Shown here one piece after another: positions 32,468-39,237 of a DNA stretch of 64,000 nt. Source of the stretch: Mariniflexile litorale (GTDB taxonomy: Bacteria; Bacteroidota; Bacteroidia; Flavobacteriales; Flavobacteriaceae); assembly GCF_031128465.2 (NCBI RefSeq), contig NZ_CP155618.1:1869501-1933500 (forward strand), read 5' to 3'. Under the pieces are notes generated by a model. The model saw only the letters and a program-made list of their open reading frames with translations, was not told the DNA's origin and made no database searches. Each line of letters starts with the position of its first letter. The first letter of the stretch is position 1. Position numbers and translations under genes: made by a program.

Positions 32468-32533
32468 TTAAAGAGTAGCCACATTTTTATTAAAAAAGTC
32501 TTTAAACTTCTTTTTGGTAAGAAAAGAATCAAT
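32468..32533 (-). pseudogene. 3' remnant of an unidentified gene, cut by a REP
   Basis: On the minus strand an open segment ends DSFLTKKKFKDFFNKNVATL and a stop. It begins abruptly at the C-rich edge of the first REP. It resembles the lysine-rich tail of a small regulator but is too short to name. Confidence 0.35.
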
Positions 32534-32541
32534 CCCCGCTA

Positions 32542-32562
32542 GCGCTAGTTTGTAACTAGTGC
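32542..32562. repeat. REP palindrome, CTAG family, copy 1
   Basis: The core CTAGTTTGTAACTAG is extended by GC pairs to a 9-bp stem. It is preceded by CCCCGCTAG and followed by GTACCGAGTAAGCAAAG, a flank shared by most copies in this zone. Confidence 0.8.
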
Positions 32563-32603
32563 CGTACCGAGTAAGCAAAGTAAAAGATAACATTAATGAT
32601 ACA

Positions 32604-32634
32604 AAACGGGTATAAATTTTATGCTCGTTTTTTT
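32604..32634 (+). terminator. Repeated terminator block, copy 1
   Basis: AAACGGGTAT pairs with ATGCTCGTTT, then T-run and ATACGGTA. The same block recurs at 34425 and 35976, with TAACATTAATGAT just upstream of copies 1 and 2. Downstream, GACCAATTGGTC (32656-32667) is a perfect palindrome retained imperfectly in copy 3. Confidence 0.75.
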
Positions 32635-32688
32635 ATACGGTATTTTTTAAGGTTTGACCAATTGGTCTAAGGTTAAAAGTCGAAGTGT

Positions 32689-32770
32689 TTACTCATCAAT
32701 TAATTTGAAGAACTCGGATATTTTTATCTCACGAGCTTCGCATATTCTTTCCAAAGTTGTTAAAGAAATT
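32689..32770 (-). pseudogene. Headless XRE/HTH regulator remnant
   Basis: The minus strand reads the C-terminal part of a small XRE-type helix-turn-helix protein: ISLTTLERICEAREIKIS then EFFKLIDE and stop. The N-terminal half of the HTH is missing. The coding sequence ends exactly at the CCCCGCT edge of the next REP. Confidence 0.65.
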
Positions 32771-32794
32771 CCCCGCTGTTCCCTAGTATGGCTA

Positions 32795-32814
32795 CCGCTA
32801 GTATTTACTAGTGG
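32795..32814. repeat. REP palindrome, CTAG family, copy 2
   Basis: CCGCTAGTA TT TACTAGTGG forms a 9-bp stem, followed by CGTACCGAGTAAG. It is preceded by CCCCGCTGTTCC. Confidence 0.75.
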
Positions 32815-32857
32815 CGTACCGAGTAAGTTTTAAGAGTAAGAAAATAAATAAATTAAG

Positions 32858-32887
32858 AAGCTACTTTAGAAATAGAGTAGCTTTTTT
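32858..32887. terminator. Hairpin terminator between REP copy 2 and XRE remnant
   Basis: AAGCTACT and AGTAGCTT pair with a short loop, then a T-run. A-runs on the left side allow function on either strand. Confidence 0.6.
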
Positions 32888-33074
32888 TATGCAATAGCTT
32901 TAAGTTTAACAGATTTAATAAGCGCATCAAGGGTATAAAGAATATGGTCTTTGTCTTCGGTATTCATTTGTTGAATATCAATAATACGTTTTAAAAGTTC
33001 GTTATCCACTTCAACGGCAACCTTACCTACTAAAAAGTCTAAAGACACATTTAAAACATCCGCAATTTTACTAG
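32888..33074 (-). pseudogene. Headless XRE regulator remnant (longer type)
   Basis: The minus strand encodes the tail of a Bacteroidota XRE regulator: KIADVLNVSLDFLVGK, then LLKRIIDIQQMNTEDKDHIL, YTLDALIKSVKLKAIA and stop. The helix-turn-helix N-terminus is missing; coding stops at the CCCCCCGCT edge of REP copy 3. A second, shorter piece of the same tail lies at 34160-34226. Confidence 0.75.
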
Positions 33075-33084
33075 CCCCCCGCTC

Positions 33085-33105
33085 GCGCTAGTTTGTAACT
33101 AGTGC
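33085..33105. repeat. REP palindrome, CTAG family, copy 3
   Basis: It has the same stem and loop as copy 1 (core CTAGTTTGTAACTAG) and the same GTACCGAGTAA flank. A degraded terminator-like stem (AAGCTTTTACA...TGTAGAAG) follows near 33145-33175. Confidence 0.8.
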
Positions 33106-33191
33106 CGTACCGAGTAAATAAAGAGATATTGAAATAAAAAGAGAAAGCTTTTACATCAATGTAGAAGATTTTTTGTTTAGCTCGTTTTCTG

Positions 33192-33213
33192 CCACTAGCT
33201 ACAAGCTAGCAGT
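33192..33213. repeat. Related CTAG palindrome upstream of the transposase
   Basis: CTAGCT ACA AGCTAG is a 6-bp stem with a different loop, 54 bases upstream of the transposase start. Confidence 0.45.
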
Positions 33214-33266
33214 AGCAATGTATAATGCTATAATAAATTATTTGTTCTTTTTATTATATTAGTAAC

Positions 33267-33824
33267 ATGAGCAGAAAATACAAGTTTCATAACAAAGCAG
33301 GTTTATATTTTGTGTCATTTGCCACAATAAATTGGATAGATGTATTTACAAGAGAAATGTATTTTAATGTATTAGCAGAAAGTATAAACTATTGCCGTAA
33401 AGAAAAGGGCATGGAATTATATGCATATTGTTTTATGCCAAGTCATGTTCATTTTATATTTAGATCGGCAAACGATGAACCTTCAGAATTATTAAGAGAT
33501 TTTAAACGGCATACTTCAAAAAAAAAAATAGAAGTCATAGAAAACAATCCTCAAGAAAGCCGGAAAGAATGGTTGTTATGGATGTTTGAACGTGCAGGTA
33601 TAAAGAATGCAACAACAAGTAAATATCAATTTTGGCAGCATCATAATAAACCTATCGAGTTATGGAGTGAAAAGGTAATCAAACAAAAAATAGATTATAT
33701 ACATAATAATCCTGTAGAAAGTGGTTTTGTAACAAATGCTGTAGATTGGAAATACTCAAGTGCTAGAAACTTTCAAGACGATAATACAATTTTAGAAATT
33801 GATACTGTTGGGTTTCTAGGTTAG
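33267..33824 (+). CDS. REP-associated tyrosine transposase (RAYT, Y1/HUH type)
   Basis: This 185-residue protein of the IS200/IS605-like Y1 family has the metal-binding HUH motif in MPSHVHFIF (about residues 56-64). The catalytic Tyr lies in KIDYIHNNPVESGF (about 150-163), the form typical of REP-associated transposases. RAYTs nick single-stranded REP palindromes and are thought to spread them. Here the gene is intact and surrounded by at least ten REP-like hairpins within 4 kb. It has no inverted repeats of its own, as usual for RAYTs. Confidence 0.9.
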   Translation: MSRKYKFHNKAGLYFVSFATINWIDVFTREMYFNVLAESINYCRKEKGMELYAYCFMPSHVHFIFRSANDEPSELLRDFKRHTSKKKIEVIENNPQESRKEWLLWMFERAGIKNATTSKYQFWQHHNKPIELWSEKVIKQKIDYIHNNPVESGFVTNAVDWKYSSARNFQDDNTILEIDTVGFLG

Positions 33825-33930
33825 GATTATCTAGGAATAAAATGTTAAGTTCTAGAATTTATCTTGATATAATTTGAAACATATTAAAATAGAAACAAAA
33901 ATGACACTCACATTTTTTTTATAAACAGCT

Positions 33931-33946
33931 CGAAGGTTTCAACTTC
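33931..33946. repeat. REP palindrome, GAAG family, copy 1
   Basis: CGAAG GTTTCAA CTTCG, followed by TGCAGTATTGAGTAAGCAAAGTG. The core differs from the CTAG family but the GAGTAAGCAAAG flank is shared. Confidence 0.65.
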
Positions 33947-34052
33947 GTGCAGTATTGAGTAAGCAAAGTGTTTGTAAACTTGTAATGTTGTTTGAAGCAA
34001 TAAAAAATAAAATTTTTTATAGAGATGTAGAGGCTTTTTTGTTTTAGTAGTG

Positions 34053-34075
34053 GTGGGAAGTTTCAAACTTCCCAC
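34053..34075. repeat. REP palindrome, GAAG family, copy 2 (perfect)
   Basis: An 11-bp perfect stem with a one-base centre around GAAGTTTCAAACTTC. It is immediately followed by a CTAG-family palindrome. Confidence 0.75.
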
Positions 34076-34082
34076 GCTGGTG

Positions 34083-34097
34083 CTAGTTTGTAACTAG
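34083..34097. repeat. REP palindrome, CTAG family, copy 4
   Basis: CTAGTTTGTAACTAG, followed by TACAGGCAAGAGTAAG, a diverged flank. Confidence 0.75.
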
Positions 34098-34125
34098 TAC
34101 AGGCAAGAGTAAGAAATAAAAAGAT

Positions 34126-34157
34126 AAAGCTTTTACAGAGATGTAGGAGCTTTTTTT
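34126..34157. terminator. Hairpin terminator, AAAGCTTTTACA type
   Basis: AAAGCTTTTACA partly pairs with TGTAGGAGCTTT, then a T-run. A near copy with better pairing is at 34297-34327. Confidence 0.55.
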
Positions 34158-34159
34158 AA

Positions 34160-34226
34160 GCAATAGCTTTAAGCTTCACAGATTTAATTAAAGCATCAAG
34201 CGTATAAAGAATATGTTCTTTATCAC
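34160..34226 (-). pseudogene. Second copy of the XRE tail remnant
   Basis: The minus strand reads DKEHILYTLDALIKSVKLKAIA, nearly identical to the tail of the remnant at 32888-33074 but shorter. It is cut at the CCCGGCTAG edge of the next REP. Confidence 0.65.
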
Positions 34227-34233
34227 CCGGCTA

Positions 34234-34254
34234 GCGCTAGTTTGTAACTAGTGC
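34234..34254. repeat. REP palindrome, CTAG family, copy 5
   Basis: It has the same stem as copies 1 and 3. Its right flank is altered (GTCAAAGCTTGGCATGCAAG) before AGAGTAA. Confidence 0.75.
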
Positions 34255-34296
34255 CGTCAAAGCTTGGCATGCAAGAAGAGTAATAAATAAAAAGAT

Positions 34297-34327
34297 AAAG
34301 CTTTTACAGCAATGTAAAGGCTTTTTT
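34297..34327. terminator. Hairpin terminator with 12-bp stem
   Basis: AAAGCTTTTACA pairs with TGTAAAGGCTTT (one G-T pair), followed by T residues. Confidence 0.65.
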
Positions 34328-34361
34328 AGTTTTTAAATAGCCCCCCGCTCGCCCCCGCTAG

Positions 34362-34376
34362 CTAGTTTGTAACTAG
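34362..34376. repeat. REP palindrome, CTAG family, copy 6
   Basis: CTAGTTTGTAACTAG after a doubled C-rich lead (CCCCCCGCTCGCCCCCGCTAG), then AAAAGAGTAAGC. Confidence 0.75.
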
Positions 34377-34424
34377 TGGCGAAAAGAGTAAGCAAAAACA
34401 ATAAAAAATAACATTAATGATATA

Positions 34425-34455
34425 AAACGGGTATAATATTTATGCTCGTTTTTTT
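34425..34455 (+). terminator. Repeated terminator block, copy 2
   Basis: AAACGGGTAT with ATGCTCGTTT and a T-run. The block continues as in the other copies to GGTTAGAC at 34480, where it switches into RHS-core coding sequence. Confidence 0.75.
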
Positions 34456-34477
34456 ATGCGGTAATATTTAAAGGTTA

Positions 34478-35491
34478 GACTACCGTTATGGCTTCCAGGG
34501 GCAGGAGAAGGACGATGAAGTTAAAGGGGAAGGGAATTCTATCAATTATAAATATAGAATGCATGACCCAAGAGTGGGTAGGTTCTTTGCAACTGACCCA
34601 TTGGCGTATAGTTATCCTCAATATTCTCCTTATAGTTTTAGCGGTAATAAAGTAATAAAGTTTTTAGAACTTGAGGGACAAGAAGAAGGTTCAAACCTTT
34701 ATGATTTTAACCCAAGAGATTATGGATTGGAACTTGACCAAATTTGGGATAGAGCTGTAGATGGAGCTGGAAATATTATAATTGGAACTCTTTTGGTTCC
34801 TGTGGGGGAAAAACAGGAAGGGCAATTGATTAGGAAGTTTATAAGTAAAAATCATAAACTGAATATTCCAGAAACGGTAACGGATAAACAGTTAGGAGAA
34901 AGTTTTAATTTTAAGAAAAGGGATAGAAAGGTTGTCGTTGAAGCAGATAAAGGTATTTTAGGAGAGTTGCTTGACCTTACTGCTAGTGGTTTAGATGTAG
35001 CAGGAATAATTCCGGGCAAAGGTGGAGTGTTTATGGCTGTCAAAGTATCTCCATTAACAGCTAATTCTTTATCAAGTATTATTAGAGGTTTAAAAATTAG
35101 CTCAAGAACGAGACAAATCTTGGATGAATTTGTAGATGTTGGTGGTCAAGGAACTTTTAGACAAGTTGAAGCAGAAGGAATTGCTATTTTTGAAGAAACG
35201 TTTCAGACAACAGCGAGAGCTATAAGAAATACTGATACAAAAGCTGGGGATTTTATAGTAACATCTGGGAAATATCAAGGTAAATCAGTAGATTTGGTAA
35301 GCGCAGTTGACCATCCAAAATTTGATACTAAAAAGTTCATAAAATCAATTGATGAACATTTTGAGAAAGATGGTGTTGATTTTATAAATGTAGATATAAG
35401 AAATTTAGATGATGCAGGGAAAGATTTAGTCAAAAAGCATATAAGTAATTTAAGTGAATCTAATAAAGCAAAAACTATATTAACTGAATAA
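34478..35491 (+). CDS. Orphan RHS core-plus-toxin tip (no own N-terminus)
   Basis: The frame from GAC at 34478 reads [20 protein letters not shown] then [16 protein letters not shown], nearly the same as the core of the intact RHS protein from 31073. A stop in frame at 34469 shows there is no upstream coding. The first ATG (34559) would give 310 residues. After the core the sequence is unrelated to Ntox50: a helical linker (GELLDLTASGLDVAGIIPGK), then a domain with AGDFIVTSGKYQGKSVDLV and VDFINVDIRNLDDAGKDLV. I cannot name this toxin family. It looks like a displaced, normally silent toxin cassette that could replace the active tip by recombination through the core. Confidence 0.8.
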   Translation, partial: DYRYGFQGQEKDDEVKGEGNSINYKYRMHDPRVGRFFATDPLAYSYPQYSPYSFSGNKVIKFLELEGQEEGSNLYDFNPRDYGLELDQIWDRAVDGAGNIIIGTLLVPVGEKQEGQLIRKFISKNHKLNIPETVTDKQLGESFNFKKRDRKVVVEADKGILGELLDLTASGLDVAGIIPGKGGVFMAVKVSPLTANSLSSIIRGLKISSRTRQILDEFVDVGGQGTFRQVEAEGIAIFEETFQTTARAIRNTDTKAGDFIVTSGKYQGKSVDLVSAVDHPKFDTKKFIKSIDEHFEKDGVDFINVDIRNLDDAGKDLVKKHISNLSESNKAKTILTE

Positions 35492-35494
35492 ATA

Positions 35495-35953
35495 ATGGCG
35501 ACAAGTATTATCAGGTTTAAGGAAAAAAGAATTGATATTAATGATAATTTTTTATTATTAGGTTTATCTTATATAAAGCAAAGCGCAACAGGCAAAGATA
35601 ATCCTAATTGGTTTAACTTATATATTGATAATGTTATTGATGAAATGTTAGATATAAAGCCAGTAGGATGGGGATATATGGAATTGGATACTTACATTAT
35701 AGATAGTGAGAGAAAAAAGTTTTTTATTGATGTAATTGATAATACGATTGATGTATTAAAAAATAGAGACTCCAATACGGTAGACTTTACAGAAGCAAAT
35801 CGTCTTCTGAATTTAAAAGGTTTAGAAGCTTGGAAAGAAAAACATTATGTAGAAATAGAGTATATATTACGTTTTTTAGATGATTTAAAAATACTTTTAG
35901 ATGATAACACTCCATTAAATCATATACGTTTAATGAAAACCAATTCTAACTAA
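35495..35953 (+). CDS. Probable immunity protein for the orphan RHS tip
   Basis: This 152-residue, acidic protein without a signal begins 3 bases after the orphan toxin stop, the same spacing as in the Ntox50 pair. It is predicted mostly helical with a few strands. No family is recognised. Immunity to the orphan toxin is inferred from position alone. A retained immunity gene would protect the cell from siblings still carrying this tip. Confidence 0.65.
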   Translation: MATSIIRFKEKRIDINDNFLLLGLSYIKQSATGKDNPNWFNLYIDNVIDEMLDIKPVGWGYMELDTYIIDSERKKFFIDVIDNTIDVLKNRDSNTVDFTEANRLLNLKGLEAWKEKHYVEIEYILRFLDDLKILLDDNTPLNHIRLMKTNSN

Positions 35954-35975
35954 ATAACAAAACACTATAATTTTA

Positions 35976-36006
35976 AAACGGGTATAAGATTTATGCTCGT
36001 TTTTTT
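35976..36006 (+). terminator. Repeated terminator block, copy 3
   Basis: AAACGGGTAT with ATGCTCGTTT and a T-run, 22 bases after the immunity gene. GACCATTTGGTC follows at 36028, matching the palindrome of copy 1 imperfectly. Confidence 0.8.
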
Positions 36007-36060
36007 ATGCGGTAAGATTTAAGGTTAGACCATTTGGTCAAAGGTTAAACTTGATTAGGG

Positions 36061-36182
36061 TTAATCTTCAAATTTAAATAATTCATAAACCTCAACTTCC
36101 AAAGCATCTGCTAGGATTTTTGCAGTACTAACAGATGTATTTATCTGCCCCTTTTCAATTCTGCTCTTCGAAGTGTGCTGTG
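36061..36182 (-). pseudogene. Headless XRE regulator remnant (short type)
   Basis: The minus strand reads SKSRIEKGQINTSVSTAKIL then ALEVEVYELFKFED and stop, the second half of a helix-turn-helix domain and its end. Upstream the frame runs into a GAAG-family REP, so the 87-residue open frame starting at 36324 is an artefact of fusion. Confidence 0.7.
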
Positions 36183-36199
36183 CGAAGTTTTCAACTTCG
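36183..36199. repeat. REP palindrome, GAAG family, copy 3
   Basis: CGAAGTT TTC AACTTCG, followed by TACCGCATCGAGTAAGCAAAG, which joins the GAAG core to the flank typical of the CTAG family. Confidence 0.7.
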
Positions 36200-36301
36200 T
36201 ACCGCATCGAGTAAGCAAAGTGTTTGTGAGCTTGTAAGGTTGTTTGAAACGATAATAAATAAAAAAGAGAAAGCTTTTGCAGAGATGTAAATTTAGTAGT
36301 G

Positions 36302-36353
36302 ATGCGAAGTTTCAAACTTCGCATAGCAACGTTTCAAACTTCGCATAGCAACA
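36302..36353. repeat. Perfect GAAG palindrome plus partial repeat
   Basis: An 11-bp perfect stem around GAAGTTTCAAACTTC occupies 36302-36324. The right arm with its flank (TTTCAAACTTCGCATAGCAAC) is repeated directly after it. Confidence 0.75.
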
Positions 36354-36470
36354 AGTATAGTAATTTCAAGTTTCACATAGCAGAAAAGGCAAATAAGTTT
36401 AAAATGCATTTCATCTTAATATTTTTAAATATTTATAGTAATTTTCTTTATTTTTAAACTAATTAAGTAA

Positions 36471-36683
36471 ACAGGTGGCTACAAAATAAGAGATCAATCT
36501 AAATCGCAATACGTAACATTTACGGTAGTAGACTGGATAGATATATTTACGAGAAAAGATTACAGAGATATTATTGTATAAAATTTAAGCTATTGCATAA
36601 AAGAAAAAGGGATGACTGTATTTGGTTATGTTATAATGAGTAATCATATACATTTAAATATTGCTTTAACAGTAGTTGTATAG
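36471..36683 (+). pseudogene. Decayed Y1/RAYT-type transposase
   Basis: One frame reads GYKIRDQSKSQYVTFTVVDW then IDIFTRKDYRDIIV, stop, NLSYCIKEKGMTVFGYVIMS and NHIHLNIAL. This parallels the N-terminal half of the intact transposase at 33267 (ATINWIDVFTREMYF ... INYCRKEKGMELYAYCFMPS). It keeps an HIH metal motif but has an in-frame stop and lacks the start and the catalytic-Tyr half. It belongs to a different subfamily from the intact gene. Confidence 0.8.
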
Positions 36684-36805
36684 TTTTTTATACAAACACC
36701 TTACTATTATCAAGGTAAAACCTTAGTTGTTTTTATGGTGTTCCTTTTAATTTTAACCGAATTAGCCAATCTTATTAATTGGGGTAGATTAAAAATAAAA
36801 CATAC

Positions 36806-37627
36806 GTGAAAAAAGAGATCTTTATTTTGTTTGTTGTTTTTCTGTGTTTCTCATTTTCATCCGATGTGCAAAAAAGAATTGTTCGCGATGGAGAGTTTGA
36901 TATTGAGTGTTACATATCGACTAAAAAAATTATTTACTTAAATAATAAAAAACTGTATTATTGGTATAAATCGGGAGAGATACACTTCTCACAATCAAAT
37001 GTTGGAGGAAGTGTGTTGCATAATGAGTATTTAAAATACTATCGATCCAATCAATTGGCAGAAAAAGGAGTTTTTAATTATGGTCTTAAAACAGATGTTT
37101 GGAAAAGTTGGCATGAAAACGGACAATTAAAAGAACGAGAAATTTGGAACAATGGCTTTTTAAATGGTGAATACACTAGTTATAATTCTGATGGTGATTT
37201 AGTATTAAAAGGCAGATATAGAAACAATTTTAAAGTAGGGTATTGGATTAACTATAAAACCAAAGACACATCATATTATAAAAAAGATTTTAAATTTGAT
37301 GAGAAACCTAAAAACTTAGTGCAACGTTTATTAAGAAAAAAAGATTCCACTGAAAAAGTTCAAATTAAGTTTGATAAAATAAACAAAAAGAGAGTGGACT
37401 CAATCCAAAAAGAGAAATTAAAGAGGGGGAGATTAATTAAAAAAAGAAATGACTCCATTAGAAAAGCTCAAGAGAAGATAAATAGATTGAACCAAAAGAC
37501 ATTGGATTCCATTGAAAAAACTAAAAAAGTTGATAAAGGATTTTTTAATAAATTATTTAAAAGAGGAAGACTAAACAAAAAAGAAGTTGTAAAAAAATCA
37601 AAGGAGGAAAATGTAAAAAAAAACTAA
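36806..37627 (+). CDS. MORN/YwqK-like repeat protein
   Basis: This 273-residue protein starts at GTG and has a signal peptide (IFILFVVFLCFSFSS). MORN-variant repeats of the YwqK type follow at about residues 50-155 (EYLKYYRSNQLAEKGVFNYG, WKSWHENGQLKEREIWNNG, YTSYNSDGDLVLKGRYRN). The last 100 residues are highly charged with repeated KKRxDSIxK segments, probably a coiled coil. Such proteins are common in Bacteroidota and their function is mostly unknown. It stands alone downstream of the REP zone. Confidence 0.75.
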   Translation: MKKEIFILFVVFLCFSFSSDVQKRIVRDGEFDIECYISTKKIIYLNNKKLYYWYKSGEIHFSQSNVGGSVLHNEYLKYYRSNQLAEKGVFNYGLKTDVWKSWHENGQLKEREIWNNGFLNGEYTSYNSDGDLVLKGRYRNNFKVGYWINYKTKDTSYYKKDFKFDEKPKNLVQRLLRKKDSTEKVQIKFDKINKKRVDSIQKEKLKRGRLIKKRNDSIRKAQEKINRLNQKTLDSIEKTKKVDKGFFNKLFKRGRLNKKEVVKKSKEENVKKN

Positions 37628-37753
37628 TTAGTATGTTGAAAATTAGTAAGTTATTTTATTTAATAATATTTGCTCAGTCTTTTTTATTCGTGTGGTATTA
37701 TTGTGAAAAGTAAATAAATATATTACTTGATATTTTAAATTTAAGAGAGCCTT

Positions 37754-37935
37754 TTAATCCACTTCTACGTCATCACTGGCTATCACCTTTTGGTAGCAAA
37801 AATTACAACATTCATTCTTTGGACGATCTTTCAATGCTAAATTAAAGCATTTGGCCCCGTTTAGAGAGGTGTGGAAAATTTAGAATCCTTAATGTATAAA
37901 TTAATCACAATTTCCCCGAAAACAATTTTTGAGAT
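37754..37935 (-). pseudogene. Possible frameshifted gene remnant
   Basis: The minus strand shows LYIKDSKFSTPL, a stop, and after a frame change LNGAKCFNLALKDRPKNECC then NFCYQKVIASDDVEVD and stop. The protein-like composition and Cys pairs suggest the end of a lost gene. The rest of the 37628-37974 interval holds nothing else I can support except a 26-codon hydrophobic frame at 37633. Confidence 0.3.
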
Positions 37936-37974
37936 GGATCCGTAATCACTCTATTAATGATGGTTTCAGATAAT

Positions 37975-38008
37975 AAAAAAGGACAAATCAAATAATAATG
38001 ATTTGTCC
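37975..38008 (-). terminator. Terminator of tRNA-Leu
   Basis: On the minus strand GGACAAATCA and TGATTTGTCC form a 10-bp stem followed by six T. Confidence 0.9.
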
Positions 38009-38015
38009 CTTCATG

Positions 38016-38095
38016 TACTCAAGGCGGGAATCGAACCCGCACTCCGAAGAACCGGATTTTGAATCCGGCGCGTCTACCAATTCCGCCACTTGAGC
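38016..38095 (-). tRNA. tRNA-Leu (anticodon CAA)
   Basis: An 80-base cloverleaf on the minus strand. The acceptor GCTCAAG pairs with CTTGAGT. The D arm contains GGTAGACGCG, the anticodon stem CCGGA/TCCGG encloses TTCAAAA (anticodon CAA), and the variable arm is extended. The T arm GCGGGTTCGATTCCCGC is perfect. CCA is not encoded. Confidence 0.95.
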
Positions 38096-38181
38096 TTTAA
38101 TGGAACCACAAAAATATATATTTTTTCTATATTATTCATAAAAATACTGGGCAATATACTTTTTAGGTTAAAATAAATGTA

Positions 38182-38189
38182 TAAATTTG
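38182..38189 (+). promoter_or_regulatory. -7 box of prs
   Basis: TAAATTTG matches the Bacteroidetes -7 consensus TAnnTTTG, 52 bases before the prs start. A -33 TTG is not clear. A short GCGC hairpin lies in the leader. Confidence 0.5.
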
Positions 38190-38241
38190 CACCTCGTTTA
38201 AAATAGGGCGCGCTTTTGCGCTATAAAACAACAAGTTAACC

Positions 38242-39183
38242 ATGCCAATTGTGATTACCGAAGCTAAAATTTTTGCGTGTACTCAAAGTAAAGTGCTTGG
38301 AGAGAAAATTGCTCAAGCTTTTGGATCCGAATTGGGCAATGTTATTACCTCTACTTATAGCGATGGCGAGTTTCAACCATCATATGAAGAATCTATTCGA
38401 GGAACACGTATTTTCTTAATTGGTTCTACCAATCCAGGGCCAGAGAATTTAATGGAAATGTTGTTAATGATTGACGCTGCTAAACGTGCTTCGGCAAGGC
38501 ACATCACTGCAGTGTTACCTTATTTTGGATGGGCAAGACAAGACAGAAAAGATAAACCTAGAGTGCCAATAGCGGCTAAATTAGTTGCTAAAATGTTAGA
38601 AACAGCAGGTGCAACTCGAATTATCACTATGGATTTACATGCAGACCAGATACAAGGTTTTTTCGAAAAACCTGTAGATCATTTATTTGCATCAACCATT
38701 TTTCTGCCTTATTTACAAAACTTGAATTTAGATAATTTAACTATTGCATCACCCGATATGGGAGGCTCAAAAAGAGCTTATGCCTATTCAAAAGCATTAG
38801 AATGCGATGTTGTAATATGTTATAAGCAACGTTCTAAAGCCAATGTTATTTCGCATATGGAATTAATTGGCGATGTTACTGGTAAAAATGTGGTGCTGGT
38901 TGACGATATGGTTGATACCGCAGGTACTTTAACTAAAGCAGCCGATTTAATGATGGAACGTGGGGCATTAAGTGTAAGAGCCATTTGTACACATCCTATT
39001 TTATCTGGAAAAGCGTACGAGAATTTAAATAATTCAAAATTAGAAGAACTTATAGTAACAGATTCTATACCTATTAAACCTTTAAGTAACAAAATTAAAG
39101 TTTTAAGCTGTGCTAATTTATTTGCCGAGGTAATGGAAAAAGTACATAACAATAAATCTATTAGTTCACAATTTGTAATGTAG
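38242..39183 (+). CDS. prs: Ribose-phosphate pyrophosphokinase
   Basis: This 313-residue class I PRPP synthetase makes PRPP from ribose 5-phosphate and ATP for nucleotide, His and Trp synthesis in the cytosol. Visible motifs are the ATP site region YFGWARQDRKDKPRVPI (about 95-111) and MDLHADQIQGFF. The PRPP-binding loop is VVLVDDMVDTAGTL (about 214-227). The length equals the family norm. It is probably co-transcribed with rplY 54 bases downstream, an arrangement common in Flavobacteriia. Confidence 0.98.
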   Translation: MPIVITEAKIFACTQSKVLGEKIAQAFGSELGNVITSTYSDGEFQPSYEESIRGTRIFLIGSTNPGPENLMEMLLMIDAAKRASARHITAVLPYFGWARQDRKDKPRVPIAAKLVAKMLETAGATRIITMDLHADQIQGFFEKPVDHLFASTIFLPYLQNLNLDNLTIASPDMGGSKRAYAYSKALECDVVICYKQRSKANVISHMELIGDVTGKNVVLVDDMVDTAGTLTKAADLMMERGALSVRAICTHPILSGKAYENLNNSKLEELIVTDSIPIKPLSNKIKVLSCANLFAEVMEKVHNNKSISSQFVM

Positions 39184-39237
39184 GTTCCAAAGACCCACAT
39201 AAAAGAGAATAATTATTAATAACTATATATTTTAAAA

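Noticed and set aside
36061-36324. 87-residue minus-strand open frame as an intact gene
   Set aside because: Only the last 35-40 residues look like an XRE domain; the rest reads through REP sequence.
32536-36360. CRISPR array from the regularly recurring palindromes
   Set aside because: Spacing is irregular, intervals hold gene remnants and genes, and no cas genes are present; the units are REPs beside a RAYT.
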